DNA of 64,000 nt from Falsiroseomonas tokyonensis (GCF_019024325.1 NZ_JAFNJS010000011.1:62001-126000), one strand, 5' to 3'. Counted from the first letter of the stretch, positions 8,062-18,306 are shown. The notes: generated from the sequence alone by a model not told the origin. Numbers and translations are program-made.

Positions 8062-9180
8062 TTAGACCGCTATTTGCGCCGCCGTGAAGCGCCCGATATC
8101 GAATGCGCCCAGAGGCACATCCGTGGCGCCATCCATCACCAGATCGGACAGCACCGCCCCAACGCCGGGGCCGGTCTGGAAGCCCTCGCCGCAGAAGCCG
8201 AAGGCATGCAGCAGGCCCGGCGTGGTGGCGGACGGGCCGAGCACCGGGAAATGGTCCGGTAGCTCCCCATCCGTGCCGGTCCAGCTGCGGATCACCATGG
8301 CATCGGCCAGGCGCGGGATGACCGCGATGGCGCGCCGCATGGCACCGAAGGCGGCATCGGGGCGCGGCCGCGTGCGGGTGATGCCGGCATCGCTCTCCCC
8401 GCGGCCACCGCCGAAGATGACATTGCCGCGCGGGATCTGGCGCAGATAGAGATCGCCGCCGACCACGCCCAGGCTCTCGCGCAGGAAATAGGGCAGCGGC
8501 TCCGTCACCAGCATGTTCGGATGCAGCTTCTCGATCGGCACCGGCTCACCGAAGCGGGCCGCGATCTCGCCGCCCCAGAAGCCGGCGCAGTTCAGCAGCC
8601 AGGGCGCGGTGAATCGCGTCTCCTTCGCCACCACCTCGAATTGACGGCCGTCATGCGCGAGCGAGGTCACCGCGTGATGCTCGCGGATCTCGGCGCCGGC
8701 GGCGCGGGCGGCGCGCGCCAAGGCGGGGGCCAGCAGGCGGGGGTTGGCGCTGCCATCCTCCTCCATCAGGCTGCCGGCGACGACGACGTCGCTGAAATAG
8801 GGGTGCCGCTCGCGGATGGCATTGCGGCCGATCATGCGCGGGCGCAGGCCATATTCCTCGGCCAGCGCGTTCCAGCGCAGCAGCTCCGCCTCATCCGCCT
8901 CACTGCGCGCCAGCTTCAGATGGCCGCAGGGGTCGAACTCCACATCCGCGCCGGTCAGTTCCGTGATGCGCGACCAGATCTCCCGCGACTTGCGGGCCAG
9001 CGGCAGGCCCGCAGGGTCGCGCCCCTGCTGGCGCACGCCGCCGTAGTTCACGCCGGTCGCCTGGCCACCGACCAGGCCGCGTTCCAGCAGCACCACGCGC
9101 ACGCCACGCTGCGCCAGGTGCAGCGCCGCGGAACAGCCCGCGCCGCCGCCGCCGACGATCAGCACATCCGCCTGGACCAT
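8062..9180 (-). CDS. DadA-like FAD-dependent oxidoreductase (set 1 beta/HcnC-like subunit)
   Basis: 372 residues from the ATG at 9180, which overlaps the preceding stop as TGATG. The Rossmann motif GGGGAGCSAALHLA is at the N terminus, and the C-terminal RSWTGTDGELPDHFPVLG...FGFCGEGFQ pattern is typical of the D-amino acid dehydrogenase / sarcosine oxidase / opine oxidase beta family. It follows a [2Fe-2S] gene and a BFD-type FAD gene in the order of hcnA-hcnB-hcnC, suggesting a heterotrimeric membrane-linked dehydrogenase. The likely reaction is oxidation of a secondary amine or imino acid; the substrate is not known. Confidence 0.9.
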   Translation of the reverse strand: MVQADVLIVGGGGAGCSAALHLAQRGVRVVLLERGLVGGQATGVNYGGVRQQGRDPAGLPLARKSREIWSRITELTGADVEFDPCGHLKLARSEADEAELLRWNALAEEYGLRPRMIGRNAIRERHPYFSDVVVAGSLMEEDGSANPRLLAPALARAARAAGAEIREHHAVTSLAHDGRQFEVVAKETRFTAPWLLNCAGFWGGEIAARFGEPVPIEKLHPNMLVTEPLPYFLRESLGVVGGDLYLRQIPRGNVIFGGGRGESDAGITRTRPRPDAAFGAMRRAIAVIPRLADAMVIRSWTGTDGELPDHFPVLGPSATTPGLLHAFGFCGEGFQTGPGVGAVLSDLVMDGATDVPLGAFDIGRFTAAQIAV

Positions 9181-10538
9181 CAATCCACCTGTTGCAGCGG
9201 CACCGGCTTGACCGGCGGCTGGCCCCGCAGCCGGCCGACTTCCGGCACCTCCACCTGCAGTTCCCGCGCCAGAACGGCGGCCGCCGGCGTGCCGCAGAGG
9301 CGGCCCTGGCAGCGCCCCATCCCGACGCGGGAGAAGGCCTTGGCGCGGTTCATCTCCGGCGCATCCGCCGCCGCCGCGCGGCGCAGCTCGCCCGCCGTGA
9401 TCACCTCGCAGCGGCAGACGGAGGTGCTGTCATCCATCCGCGCGGCAAGCCGCGCCGGATAGGGAAAGGCCTGTTCCAGCGCGGCACGGAAGCGACGCTC
9501 CGTGCGCAGCCGGCCATCGAGATGATGGGTCAGCGCCATGTCGGAGGGCAGGTGCGCATCCGCCAGCAAGGCCAGCGCGGCGCGTGCGCCGCCGAGCTCC
9601 GCCACATCGACGCCGCCGATGCCCGCGCCATCGCCGGCCAGATACACGCCCGCCACCGGCGACCGCCCCGCGGCATCCTTGCGCGGCACCCAGTTCTGCT
9701 GCGTGCCATCATAATCGAAGGGCACGCCGGCGAGATCGGCCAGCTGCGCCTCCGGCTTCAGCCCCCAGCCCATGGCGACGGCATCGCAGGGCGTGACATG
9801 TTCCTTCCAGGCGGCGTCGCGCCAGTGCACGGCGGTCACGCCGTTCACACCCTCGATCGCCAGCGGCGTGATGTCCTCGTACAGCTTCACGCCGCGCAGC
9901 TTCAGCTGCGCATAGAGGCCCATGCCGCGCAGCAGCGTCGGCAGGTTCCACAGCATGCCGGCGCCGAAGCGCGCCTTGGTGAGGAGATCGGTGGTGTCCA
10001 GCACAGCGGCGGGCTTCGCGCCGGCCTTGGCATATTGCAGCGCCGTCAGCCACAGCAACGGCCCGGTGCCGATCAGCACGGGGTTGGCGCCCACGCCCAC
10101 GCCCTGCGACTTCAGCGCCACCTGCGCCCCGCCCAGCGAGGTCACGCCCGGCAGCGTCCAGCCCGGCAGCGGCAGCACGCGGTCCATGGCGCCGGTGCAG
10201 AGGATCAGCGCGTCGTACTGCACCTCGTCCTGCGCGGCGCCGTTGGTCAGCGTATGCAGCACGCGGTCTTCCGGGCGGATGTTCCAGACCAGCGTATCCG
10301 GCCGCCAATCGGTGCGCGGCTTCAGCGCATCCAGCGTGGCATGCAGGCGCCTGGCGCGACCGGAATCGGCGCCATACAGGGCGGAGGCACCGCGGCTGAA
10401 GCCGGCCGGCGGCCGCTGGGTGATGCGGCCGCCGCCATCCGGCGCCTCGTCGATCCAGATGGGCGTGACGCCCGCCCTCACCAGCTGTTCCACCGCCCGA
10501 ATACCGGCAGGGCCGGCGCCTACAACCACAGCCTTCAT
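9180..10538 (-). CDS. FAD/NAD(P)-binding oxidoreductase with BFD-like [2Fe-2S] domain (set 1 alpha/HcnB-like subunit)
   Basis: 452 residues starting MKAVVVGAGPAGIRAVEQL; the frame is open to 10619 but the Rossmann motif fixes the start at 10538, overlapping the [2Fe-2S] gene by 4 bases. A second nucleotide motif follows the AMDRVLPLPGWTLPGV segment shared by HcnB and OoxA-type proteins. The C-terminal BFD-like cluster has cysteines at 375, 377, 410 and 415 (CxC then CxxxxC). In relatives this subunit passes electrons between the FAD oxidase partner and the small ferredoxin-like subunit. The homologous protein of set 2 is at 13785-15206. Confidence 0.91.
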   Translation of the reverse strand: MKAVVVGAGPAGIRAVEQLVRAGVTPIWIDEAPDGGGRITQRPPAGFSRGASALYGADSGRARRLHATLDALKPRTDWRPDTLVWNIRPEDRVLHTLTNGAAQDEVQYDALILCTGAMDRVLPLPGWTLPGVTSLGGAQVALKSQGVGVGANPVLIGTGPLLWLTALQYAKAGAKPAAVLDTTDLLTKARFGAGMLWNLPTLLRGMGLYAQLKLRGVKLYEDITPLAIEGVNGVTAVHWRDAAWKEHVTPCDAVAMGWGLKPEAQLADLAGVPFDYDGTQQNWVPRKDAAGRSPVAGVYLAGDGAGIGGVDVAELGGARAALALLADAHLPSDMALTHHLDGRLRTERRFRAALEQAFPYPARLAARMDDSTSVCRCEVITAGELRRAAAADAPEMNRAKAFSRVGMGRCQGRLCGTPAAAVLARELQVEVPEVGRLRGQPPVKPVPLQQVD

Positions 10539-10810
10539 CGCCTGATCACCTCGATCCCGGGTTCGACCAACGTCGTGCAGGCGCGCCGAACGCCCTGCCC
10601 TGCCACCACCACCCAGCAATCCTGGCAGGCGCCCATCCAGCAGAAGCCGGCACGGCCGCCATCACCGAATTCGCTGGTGCGGACATGGCCAAGGCCGGCT
10701 GTCAGCATCGCCGTCAACAGCGTATCGCCCTGCTTCGCAGGAACCTCTACGCCATCGACCCTGAAGATGAGGGCGGGCCGGTCCTGGTCAACCAGTCTCG
10801 TCGCCGTCAC
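10535..10810 (-). CDS. Small (2Fe-2S)-binding protein (set 1 gamma/HcnA-like subunit)
   Basis: 91 residues. I prefer the GTG at 10810, which overlaps the upstream stop as GTGA; an ATG at 10831 would give seven more residues but a 25-base overlap. Cysteines at 57, 62, 65 and 78 (CxxxxCxxC...C) match the plant-type [2Fe-2S] fold of HcnA and opine oxidase small subunits. It is followed at a 4-base overlap by the HcnB-like gene. Its presumed role is electron transfer in the trimeric oxidase. Confidence 0.88.
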   Translation of the reverse strand: MTATRLVDQDRPALIFRVDGVEVPAKQGDTLLTAMLTAGLGHVRTSEFGDGGRAGFCWMGACQDCWVVVAGQGVRRACTTLVEPGIEVIRR

Positions 10811-11491
10811 AACAGGGCCTCGAAACGACAATTCACCTTGAGCTCCCCCACCGAGGCGGTGTTGGGCAGGCGCAGCACCATCTCGACCAGCGCCGCCACA
10901 TCCTCCGGCCGGCTCATCGCCTCACGCGGGAATTTGGCGCCGAGCGTCATCTCGGTGGCGACAAAGCCAGGGCAGACGGCGGTGGCGCGGATGCCGTGTT
11001 CCCAGCCCAGGCGCCGCACCTCCTGCGTCAGCGCCACCACGGCGAACTTGCTCATGGCATAGCCGATATTCTCATTCGCCACGCGCTTGCCGGAGAGTGA
11101 GGAAAGGTTCACCACCCGCCCCTCCCCGCTGGCGACCAGATGCGGCCAGGCGGCGCGGATGACGCGCATGGGCGCCTTGACGTTAACGCGCCACATGGCG
11201 TCATGCGCCGACTCGTCCGGATCCAGCAGCAGGCCCTTGGGGTTGATGCCGGCCGCGTTGATCACCGCGTCGATCCGCCCGAAGCGCGCCATGGTGGCGG
11301 CGACCCAGGCCTCGGAACTGCCCTCGGCCTCGGCATCCCAGCGGTGCAGCATCAGGTCCGGCCCCGCCACCAGCTTGCCGGCATTGCGGATGCCGGCGCT
11401 GACCAGCCAGCCGGAGCCATGCAGCCGGCGCAGCACCTCCCGCCCGATTCCGCGCGACCCGCCGGTGATCAGGGCGACGCGGCCCACGGGG

Positions 11492-11499
<8 letters not shown>
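10807..11499 (-). CDS. Short-chain dehydrogenase/reductase (SDR)
   Basis: 230 residues starting [14 protein letters not shown]; the frame extends to 11784 but only as antisense of the ATPase gene. The cofactor motif is TGGSRGIG, followed by NAAG, the catalytic serine in NLSSLSG and the canonical YAMSK. It overlaps the DppD-like gene by 8 bases and the ferredoxin-like gene by 4, placing it firmly in the operon. A likely job is oxidation or reduction of a carbonyl or hydroxyl intermediate produced by the neighbouring oxidases, which is inference. Confidence 0.92.
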
Positions 11500-12475
<976 letters not shown>

Positions 12476-12508
12476 CGCCGGGAAGCCTGCGCCAGCATGC
12501 GCCGCGCA

Positions 12509-13624
12509 TCAAGCCGGAACGGTGAAGCGATCCTGGTTGAAGGCGGCCACCGGCAGGTTGGTGGCCCCGCGCGCCATCAGCTCCGCCACCGCGGCGCCGG
12601 CGGCGGGCGAGAGCTGGAAGCCGTGGCCGGAGAAGCCGAAGGAGTGGAAAAGCCCCGGCAGGCTGCGGCTTTCGCCGATCACCGGCATGTCGTCCGGCGG
12701 CCGCGCCTCCGTCCCCGTCCAGCTACGCACGATGCGGGCCTGGGCCACGCAGGGGAAGATCTCGGCCGCGATCCGCGCCGCATGGGCCAGGCTGCCGAAG
12801 AGGACGGTGGAGGTTTCGGTCGCCTTGTCGTTGCGGCCCTGATGGCCGCCGCCGATCACCACGGTGCCGGCGGCGGTCTGCTTGAAGGAGAGAGAACGAG
12901 AGCTGCAGCCAACAGTGGGATCGACGAAGGGCGGCAGGCGCTCCGTCACAATCATCATGCTGGCCTTGGTACCGCAGGGGATGGTCTCGCCGGCCAGCGC
13001 GGCAAGGTCGGGCGCCCAGGCGCCGGCGCAATTGGCCACGCGCTCCGCCTCGAACATCTGGTGGTCGGTGGCGACGCGGATGGTGCCCTCGGCCGTGCGT
13101 TCCAGGCCGGTGACGGCGACGCCCTCGTGGATCACGACGCCTGCTTGTTCGGCCGCGCGGCGAAAGGCCATGACGGTGCGCATGGGGTCGGCCGAGCCAT
13201 CATCCCGCGTGACGATGGCGCCGACCACATGCGGGGAGACGGCGGGCAGCAGGCGGCGGACTTCGGCCTGGTCCACCACCTCCTCATGCGTCCAGCCTAG
13301 TGCGCGGACCTGCGCGACGCGGGCTTCGTTCTTCGCGATGTCGGCGGCGCTCTCGGCCACCTTCACCTGGCCCGTGGCGCGGAAGCCGCAATCATCGCCG
13401 ACCAGCGCCTCGATGCCGTGCCACATCTCGGCGGCGATGACGGACAGCGCGATTTCCGGCAAAGCGCGGCCGAGACGGCGCACCCCGCCCGCATTCACCC
13501 CGCTGGAATGGCGCCCGACATGGCGGCGTTCCAGCAGCGTGACCTGCCAGCCGGGGGTGCGGGCCAGGTGGAGGGCGGTGGAGAGACCATGCAGCCCGCC
13601 GCCGATGACGAGGGCCTTTTTCAC
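12509..13624 (-). CDS. DadA-like FAD-dependent oxidoreductase (set 2 beta/HcnC-like subunit)
   Basis: 371 residues with N-terminal GGGLHGLSTALHLA and the C-terminal RSWTGTEARPPDDMPVIG...FGFSGHGFQLSP pattern of the DadA / sarcosine oxidase family. It resembles the oxidase at 8062 (same RHSSGVNAGGVRR versus GGQATGVNYGGVRQ region), so the two are paralogues. Together with the [2Fe-2S] and BFD-type genes upstream (15203, 13785) it would complete a second HcnABC-like trimer, although a paired palindromic repeat of about 120 bases separates it from them. Confidence 0.9.
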   Translation of the reverse strand: MKKALVIGGGLHGLSTALHLARTPGWQVTLLERRHVGRHSSGVNAGGVRRLGRALPEIALSVIAAEMWHGIEALVGDDCGFRATGQVKVAESAADIAKNEARVAQVRALGWTHEEVVDQAEVRRLLPAVSPHVVGAIVTRDDGSADPMRTVMAFRRAAEQAGVVIHEGVAVTGLERTAEGTIRVATDHQMFEAERVANCAGAWAPDLAALAGETIPCGTKASMMIVTERLPPFVDPTVGCSSRSLSFKQTAAGTVVIGGGHQGRNDKATETSTVLFGSLAHAARIAAEIFPCVAQARIVRSWTGTEARPPDDMPVIGESRSLPGLFHSFGFSGHGFQLSPAAGAAVAELMARGATNLPVAAFNQDRFTVPA

Positions 13625-13637
13625 GGGCGAGGCCTGA

Positions 13638-13761
13638 AGCCCTCTCCCCCTCTTATGGGGGGGAGGGTTGGGTGGGGGGGACGTGCCAGTACACGGACAG
13701 GCGCATGTCCTGCGGAGCCCCCCTCACCCAACCCTCTCCCCCCAAGCGGGGGGAGAGGGCT
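13638..13761. repeat. Paired inverted G/C-rich palindromic repeat (REP-like)
   Basis: Two arms of about 43 bases, 13638-13680 and 13719-13761, are near-perfect reverse complements of each other. Each arm also contains its own hairpin (C-run, four- to six-base loop, G-run). The 38-base spacer shows nothing else. It lies between the set 2 alpha and beta oxidase genes and belongs to the family seen at 6371, 22750, 24251 and 35418. Confidence 0.85.
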
Positions 13762-13784
13762 ATCGCCCAGGGCAGAGGCGCCCC

Positions 13785-15206
13785 TCATCCCGCCAGCGCC
13801 GCCAGCTCGCCCAGCGTCAGCGGCTTGGTCGGGAAGCGGGTGCGGAACGGGTCCACCTCGCCCCCCTCCACGCCGCGCGCCGCGGCGATCACCCCATGCA
13901 CCGACGGCCCGCAGATCCGCCCCTGGCAGGGGCCCATGCCGGCGCGGGTGAAGGCCTTGGTCTGGTTGGCGCCGAGGCAGCCGAGTGCCACCGCCTGGCG
14001 CACCCGCCCGGCCGTCACCTCCTCGCAGCGGCAGAGGATGGTCTCGTCGGGGATGGCGGCCTCGGGCAGCGGCGGGAACATCGCGTCGAGGAACAGGCGC
14101 GGCGCCAGTTGGCGGTCGCGCAGCAGGCGCAGCGGGCCGGCGCGGCCGTCGCGCTCGTCGGTGGTGATGCGGCCCAGCGCGCGAGCGGCTTCCAGCGCGG
14201 CAATGCGGCCGGAGAGCGCGGCCGCGCGGGCGCCGCCGATGCCAGCCGAATCGCCCGCCACCATCACCCCCGGCACCGCGGTATTCCCCCAGAGGTCGAG
14301 CCCCGGCCGCCAGCAGCGCTGCACCGGGTCCCAGCCATGGGTGAGGCCGGCGATGGCCCGCGTCACCTGGGTATTCGGCACCACGCCATCATGCAGCAGC
14401 AACAGATCGGCCGGATGCGCCACGCCATCCACCAGGATGCGGGCGAGCCGGCCCTCGCCTTCCGCGCGCAATTCGCGGGCCGGAATCACCCGCACCGTGC
14501 GCTTCACCTGGCGCTGCCACACAAGGCCGCGCCAGAGATATTCCGGCGCCTTCAGCGCCCGCAGCAGATGCGGCCGGGCGCGCTGCAGGCCGCCGGGCGG
14601 GGAGAGGTCGATGATGCCCGCGATCTTCCCGCCCTTGGCCAGCGCCTGCACGGCATAGAGCCAGAGCAGCGGCCCCTGCCCGGCCAGCCAGACCGCGCCC
14701 TCCGGCACCAGCCCGCCGGTCTTCAGCGCGATCTGCGCGGCGCCCACGCTCATCACCCCCGGCAGGGTCCAGCCCGGGATCGGCAGCGGCCGTTCGGTGG
14801 CGCCGGCGCAGAGGATCAGCCGCTCCGCCTGGATGGATCGGGCCGCGCCGCCCTCGGACCAGAAGACCTTGCCCTCCGGCTCCACCGCCCAGAGGGTGGC
14901 GTTCGGGCGGTAGTTGGCGCCCGAGGCCCGGAAGGCCGCGGCAAGCTTGGCGCCGTCCTTGTCCTGGTCATCCTTCGCGTCACGCTTCTCAACCGCGCCC
15001 TTTGCCAGACGCGCCTCGACGGCGCGATGCACCTGCCCGCCCGGCGCGCCATTCTCGTCCAGCACCAGCACGCGCATGCCATGCGCGCGCGCCTCGGTCG
15101 CGGCCGCCATGCCCGCCGGTCCCGCGCCGAGCACCAGCACATCGGTGGTCTCCGCCACCGGCGGTTTCGCGGCGCCCTCGGCGGTCCATTCGTCGGCGAC
15201 GCTCAT
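13785..15206 (-). CDS. FAD/NAD(P)-binding oxidoreductase with BFD-like [2Fe-2S] domain (set 2 alpha/HcnB-like subunit)
   Basis: 473 residues from the ATG at 15206, where translation overlaps the [2Fe-2S] gene by 4 bases. The N terminus has VLVLGAGPAGMAAATEA; the middle has the ATERPLPIPGWTLPGVMSVGAAQ block shared with the alpha subunit at 9180. The C-terminal cluster cysteines are at 392, 394, 427 and 432. About 20 residues longer than its set 1 paralogue because of an extended N terminus and a charged insert (KRDAKDDQDKDGAK). Role as for set 1: electron transfer and FAD subunit of a trimeric amine or opine dehydrogenase. Confidence 0.91.
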   Translation of the reverse strand: MSVADEWTAEGAAKPPVAETTDVLVLGAGPAGMAAATEARAHGMRVLVLDENGAPGGQVHRAVEARLAKGAVEKRDAKDDQDKDGAKLAAAFRASGANYRPNATLWAVEPEGKVFWSEGGAARSIQAERLILCAGATERPLPIPGWTLPGVMSVGAAQIALKTGGLVPEGAVWLAGQGPLLWLYAVQALAKGGKIAGIIDLSPPGGLQRARPHLLRALKAPEYLWRGLVWQRQVKRTVRVIPARELRAEGEGRLARILVDGVAHPADLLLLHDGVVPNTQVTRAIAGLTHGWDPVQRCWRPGLDLWGNTAVPGVMVAGDSAGIGGARAAALSGRIAALEAARALGRITTDERDGRAGPLRLLRDRQLAPRLFLDAMFPPLPEAAIPDETILCRCEEVTAGRVRQAVALGCLGANQTKAFTRAGMGPCQGRICGPSVHGVIAAARGVEGGEVDPFRTRFPTKPLTLGELAALAG

Positions 15207-15499
15207 GCGGCGTCCTCCACAAAACCGCGCGCGCCGTGCTGCATCTGCGCCCGCAATCCCGGCGTCACCGGCACCAGGCAGGCCTGCATATTCTGCGCCT
15301 CCTCCACCTGCACCAGGCAGTCGAAGCAGGCGCCCATCAAACACAGCGGGCCGCGCGCCGCGCCCGTCACCGGCGTTTCGCGGAATGTCGTGATGCCGGC
15401 CGCGAGCAGCGCCACGGCCAGGCTTTCGCCAGCCCGCGCCGGCAGTTCCCGCCCCTCCCAGACAATGGTGCAGTCAGGGGGGTCAGTGCGACGAAACAT
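15203..15499 (-). CDS. Small (2Fe-2S)-binding protein (set 2 gamma/HcnA-like subunit)
   Basis: 98 residues with cysteines at 53, 58, 61 and 74 in the CxxxxCxxC...C pattern (LCLMGACFDC). It overlaps the oxidase gene upstream by 17 bases and the alpha gene downstream by 4. Same family as the protein at 10535. Predicted to hold the plant-type [2Fe-2S] centre of the second trimer. Confidence 0.9.
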   Translation of the reverse strand: MFRRTDPPDCTIVWEGRELPARAGESLAVALLAAGITTFRETPVTGAARGPLCLMGACFDCLVQVEEAQNMQACLVPVTPGLRAQMQHGARGFVEDAA

Positions 15500-16619
15500 G
15501 GGTCATTCCAACAAAGCGATCCGGATGCAGGTCGCGCGCATGTTCGGGCAGCACGCCGGCCAGCACCGCCTCCGCCAGCGGCCCCGCATGCACGGCGGCC
15601 AGCGTCACGCCGGAATGGCAGGTGGCGACGAAGCAGCCGGGATGCGTGGTGCTCTCAGCATAGGCGGGGAAGCCATCCGGCGTCATCGGCCGCAGCGCCG
15701 CCCAGCCGCGCACCATGCGCGCCTGCGCCAGCACCGGCAGCACGCGCAAGGCGCGCGCCGCCATGGTGGCCAGCGCCGCGGTGGTGGTGGCGGTGGCGAA
15801 GCTGCCGTCATCCTCGCTGGTGACGCCGATCTGCACGGTGCCGTCGCCGGTCTGGCGGATGGCACTCGCGGGCAAGGGCAGGATCGGCGCCAGGCGTTCG
15901 GTGACGATGTTCTGGCCGCGCACCGGCCGCACCGGCACATCCAGCCCGATCATTCTGGCCAATGGCGTCGTCTTGACGCCGGCGGCGACGACGATGCGCT
16001 GCGCCTCGACCTGGCTGCCATCCTCCCGCGTCACGCGATAGCCCCCGGCGATGGGCTCCACCGCCTGCACCGCGGCGCCCGGCAGATGCACCCCACCCGC
16101 CGCGCGCATCCCCGCCTGCAGCCCCCGCAAAAGGGTCAGCGGATCGACATGGCCATCGGCCGGCTGGTAGCTGGCGCCGCGTACCTCCGGCCCCAGCGGG
16201 CAGCCCGGCATCAGCGCCTGCAGCTGCGCGCGATCCAGCATCTGCAGGCCTTCCTGGCCCTGGTTGTGCATCCGCTGCACGAAAAGCTGCCGCGCCGCGA
16301 ATTCCGCCTCGTCCAGGCAGAAGGTCAGCCCGCCCACCGCGCGATACTGCACATCCCGCCCCGCCAGCGCCGAGGCACGCTCCGCCAGCGCCGGCCACAG
16401 CGCCACGCTCTGTCGCGTCCAGGCCGCATAGGCCGGCATGCCGTCGCCTTTCGATTGCGACCAGACCAGGCCGAAATTGCCGCGCGCCGCGCGCAGCGCC
16501 ACATCGCCCTCGTCCAGCACCACCACGCGCGCGCCGCGTTCGGCGCAGCCGAAGCCGATGGCGGAGCCCACCATGCCGCCGCCCAGCACCGCGACGTCGA
16601 AGAGACCGGAGGATGACAT
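15483..16619 (-). CDS. DadA-like FAD-dependent oxidoreductase (third oxidase of the locus)
   Basis: 378 residues from the ATG at 16619 (MSSSGLFDVAVLGGGMVGSA); the frame extends to 16769 but that part lies inside the divergent receptor gene. Features are the Rossmann GGGMVGSAIG, GNFGLVWSQSKGDG and the C-terminal RGWAALRPMTPDGFPAYAES block of the D-amino acid oxidase family. It is the first gene of the long minus-strand operon, 83 bases from the divergent receptor start. It could be an alternative beta subunit sharing the set 2 small subunits, which is inference. Confidence 0.89.
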   Translation of the reverse strand: MSSSGLFDVAVLGGGMVGSAIGFGCAERGARVVVLDEGDVALRAARGNFGLVWSQSKGDGMPAYAAWTRQSVALWPALAERASALAGRDVQYRAVGGLTFCLDEAEFAARQLFVQRMHNQGQEGLQMLDRAQLQALMPGCPLGPEVRGASYQPADGHVDPLTLLRGLQAGMRAAGGVHLPGAAVQAVEPIAGGYRVTREDGSQVEAQRIVVAAGVKTTPLARMIGLDVPVRPVRGQNIVTERLAPILPLPASAIRQTGDGTVQIGVTSEDDGSFATATTTAALATMAARALRVLPVLAQARMVRGWAALRPMTPDGFPAYAESTTHPGCFVATCHSGVTLAAVHAGPLAEAVLAGVLPEHARDLHPDRFVGMTHVSSH

Positions 16620-16702
16620 GCTTGCGAGGGTGGCGCGGCCGGGCCCATCCTGCAAGCCGGGAAGGTTTCGGGCCGCAAAGGCTCTTGGGAAGGACAGGAC
16701 AA

Positions 16703-18211
16703 ATGCGCAGCAGGCTGCTGGCCCTCGCCTTGGCTTTCGCGCTGCCCTCGGCCGTGATGGCGCAGACATTGCGCGTCGGGCTGATCGCGCAGGACATGGG
16801 CACCACCGACCCGCATCGCGCCAGCGCGACGCAGGACAAGGCGCCGCTCGCCTGGGCCTATGACGGGCTGGTGCGCTTCCCGCCCGGCTCCGCCGATCCG
16901 GCGAAGCTGGAGCCTGACCTCGCCGAAAGCTTCACCCGCAGCGCGGATGGCCTCAGCTTCACCTTCCGCCTGCGCCCCGGCATCCGCTTCCATGACGGCA
17001 CGGCGATGGAAGCGGAGGACGTGGTCTTCTCCCTGCGCCGCGCCGCCGATCGCGCCCGCAGCGCCTTCTCCGGCGACTATGCCCCCGTGACGGCCATCGA
17101 GGTGCTGGACCCGATGACGGTGCGCGTCACGCTGCGCCAGGCGGTGGCCGGCGCGCTCGGGCTTTTCGCCAATTACCATGGCGGCATGATCGTCTCCCGC
17201 CGCGCCGATGCGGGCGGGCAGGCGCCGGGCACCGGCCCCTTCCGGCTGGAACGCGCCGGCGGTGGCGCGGCGCGGATGGTGGCGCATGACGCGCATTGGC
17301 GCGGCCGCCCGGCGATCCGCGCCATCGACCTGCGTTTCATCACCTCCGACGCCACGCGCGAGCTCGCCTTCACCGCGGGCGAGCTCGACCTCTTCATCGG
17401 CCGGCGCGAGCAGCGCTGGGTGGAGCGGATGCGCGCGCATCCGAATACGGTGGTGGAGGTCTTCTCGCCCGGCGAATTCCGCACCCTGCTGATCAGTAGC
17501 CGCAGCGCGCCGCTGAACGATCCCCGCGTGCGCCGCGCCGTGCAGCATGCGATCGACGCGCCCGGCATCGCCCGCTTCGTCGGGCTGGATGTCGCGACCC
17601 CCTGGGTCAGCCCGGTGCCGCCCGGCTATCTCGGCGCGACGGAGGATGTGCCGCGCTACCCGCACGACCTGGCCCGCGCCCGCGCCCTGCTGGCGGAGGC
17701 CGGGCATCCGGATGGCGTCACCATCCGCGCCGTCGTCTCCTCCAACTCCGCGCAGCAGCCGATCATGGAGGTGGTGCAGGCGCAGCTGCGGCGCGCCAAT
17801 ATCCGGCTGGACATGGAGGTGGTGGAACACGCGACCTATCACGCGCGGATCCGCCAGGACCTGTCGCAGCTGACCTTCTACGGCGCAGCGCGCTATCCGG
17901 TGGCGGACAGCTACCTCAGCCAGTTCTACCATTCGCGCAGCGCGCCGGGGCAACCGACCATGTCGCTGAACTTCGCCCATTGCAGCGCGGCGGATGCCGA
18001 GATCGACGCGGCGCGGGCGGAGCCGGATGAGGCGCGGCAGCTGGCGCTATGGGCCACGGCGCAGCGCAAGGTGATGGAAGCCGGCTGCAGCCTGCCGCTG
18101 TTCGACCTGAAGCAGGTCTGGGTGCGGCGCGCCGGGCTGAACCTGGGCTATCGGCTGGAGGGCTCGCTGAACCTGGGCCCCGCCATCACGGCGGCGACGC
18201 GGCTGGATTGA
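16703..18211 (+). CDS. Dpp/Opp-type periplasmic substrate-binding protein (second, divergent)
   Basis: 502 residues; I start at 16703 (MRSRLLALALAFALPSAVMA, cleavage before QTLRVGLIAQ) because it gives a signal peptide and follows a GGACAGGAC purine stretch. The LDPH-type opening is TTDPHRAS, and the C terminus LGYRLEGSLNLGP parallels the receptor at 6470. It is the only gene of the catabolic locus on the plus strand and has no permease of its own, so it probably feeds the same Dpp permeases with a second ligand. Confidence 0.93.
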   Translation: MRSRLLALALAFALPSAVMAQTLRVGLIAQDMGTTDPHRASATQDKAPLAWAYDGLVRFPPGSADPAKLEPDLAESFTRSADGLSFTFRLRPGIRFHDGTAMEAEDVVFSLRRAADRARSAFSGDYAPVTAIEVLDPMTVRVTLRQAVAGALGLFANYHGGMIVSRRADAGGQAPGTGPFRLERAGGGAARMVAHDAHWRGRPAIRAIDLRFITSDATRELAFTAGELDLFIGRREQRWVERMRAHPNTVVEVFSPGEFRTLLISSRSAPLNDPRVRRAVQHAIDAPGIARFVGLDVATPWVSPVPPGYLGATEDVPRYPHDLARARALLAEAGHPDGVTIRAVVSSNSAQQPIMEVVQAQLRRANIRLDMEVVEHATYHARIRQDLSQLTFYGAARYPVADSYLSQFYHSRSAPGQPTMSLNFAHCSAADAEIDAARAEPDEARQLALWATAQRKVMEAGCSLPLFDLKQVWVRRAGLNLGYRLEGSLNLGPAITAATRLD

Positions 18212-18306
18212 GGGAATAGGCCGCCCCTATGGCGGCCATCGGGCGGGGCTGGATTGCCACAAGGTGAGGCTGGGTTCAGAGGAGAGGAAGACGCCGGAGA
18301 CAGCAG

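Noticed and set aside
5870-8065. A 731-codon plus-strand open frame opposite the permease and receptor genes
   Set aside because: It is antisense to convincing dppB and receptor genes, is rich in Arg/His/Gln without domains, and arises from the high GC content.
8062-10810. Hydrogen cyanide synthase hcnABC proper
   Set aside because: The family and order match, but an importer and duplicated sets argue for catabolism of an imported amine or opine, so I gave no hcn names.
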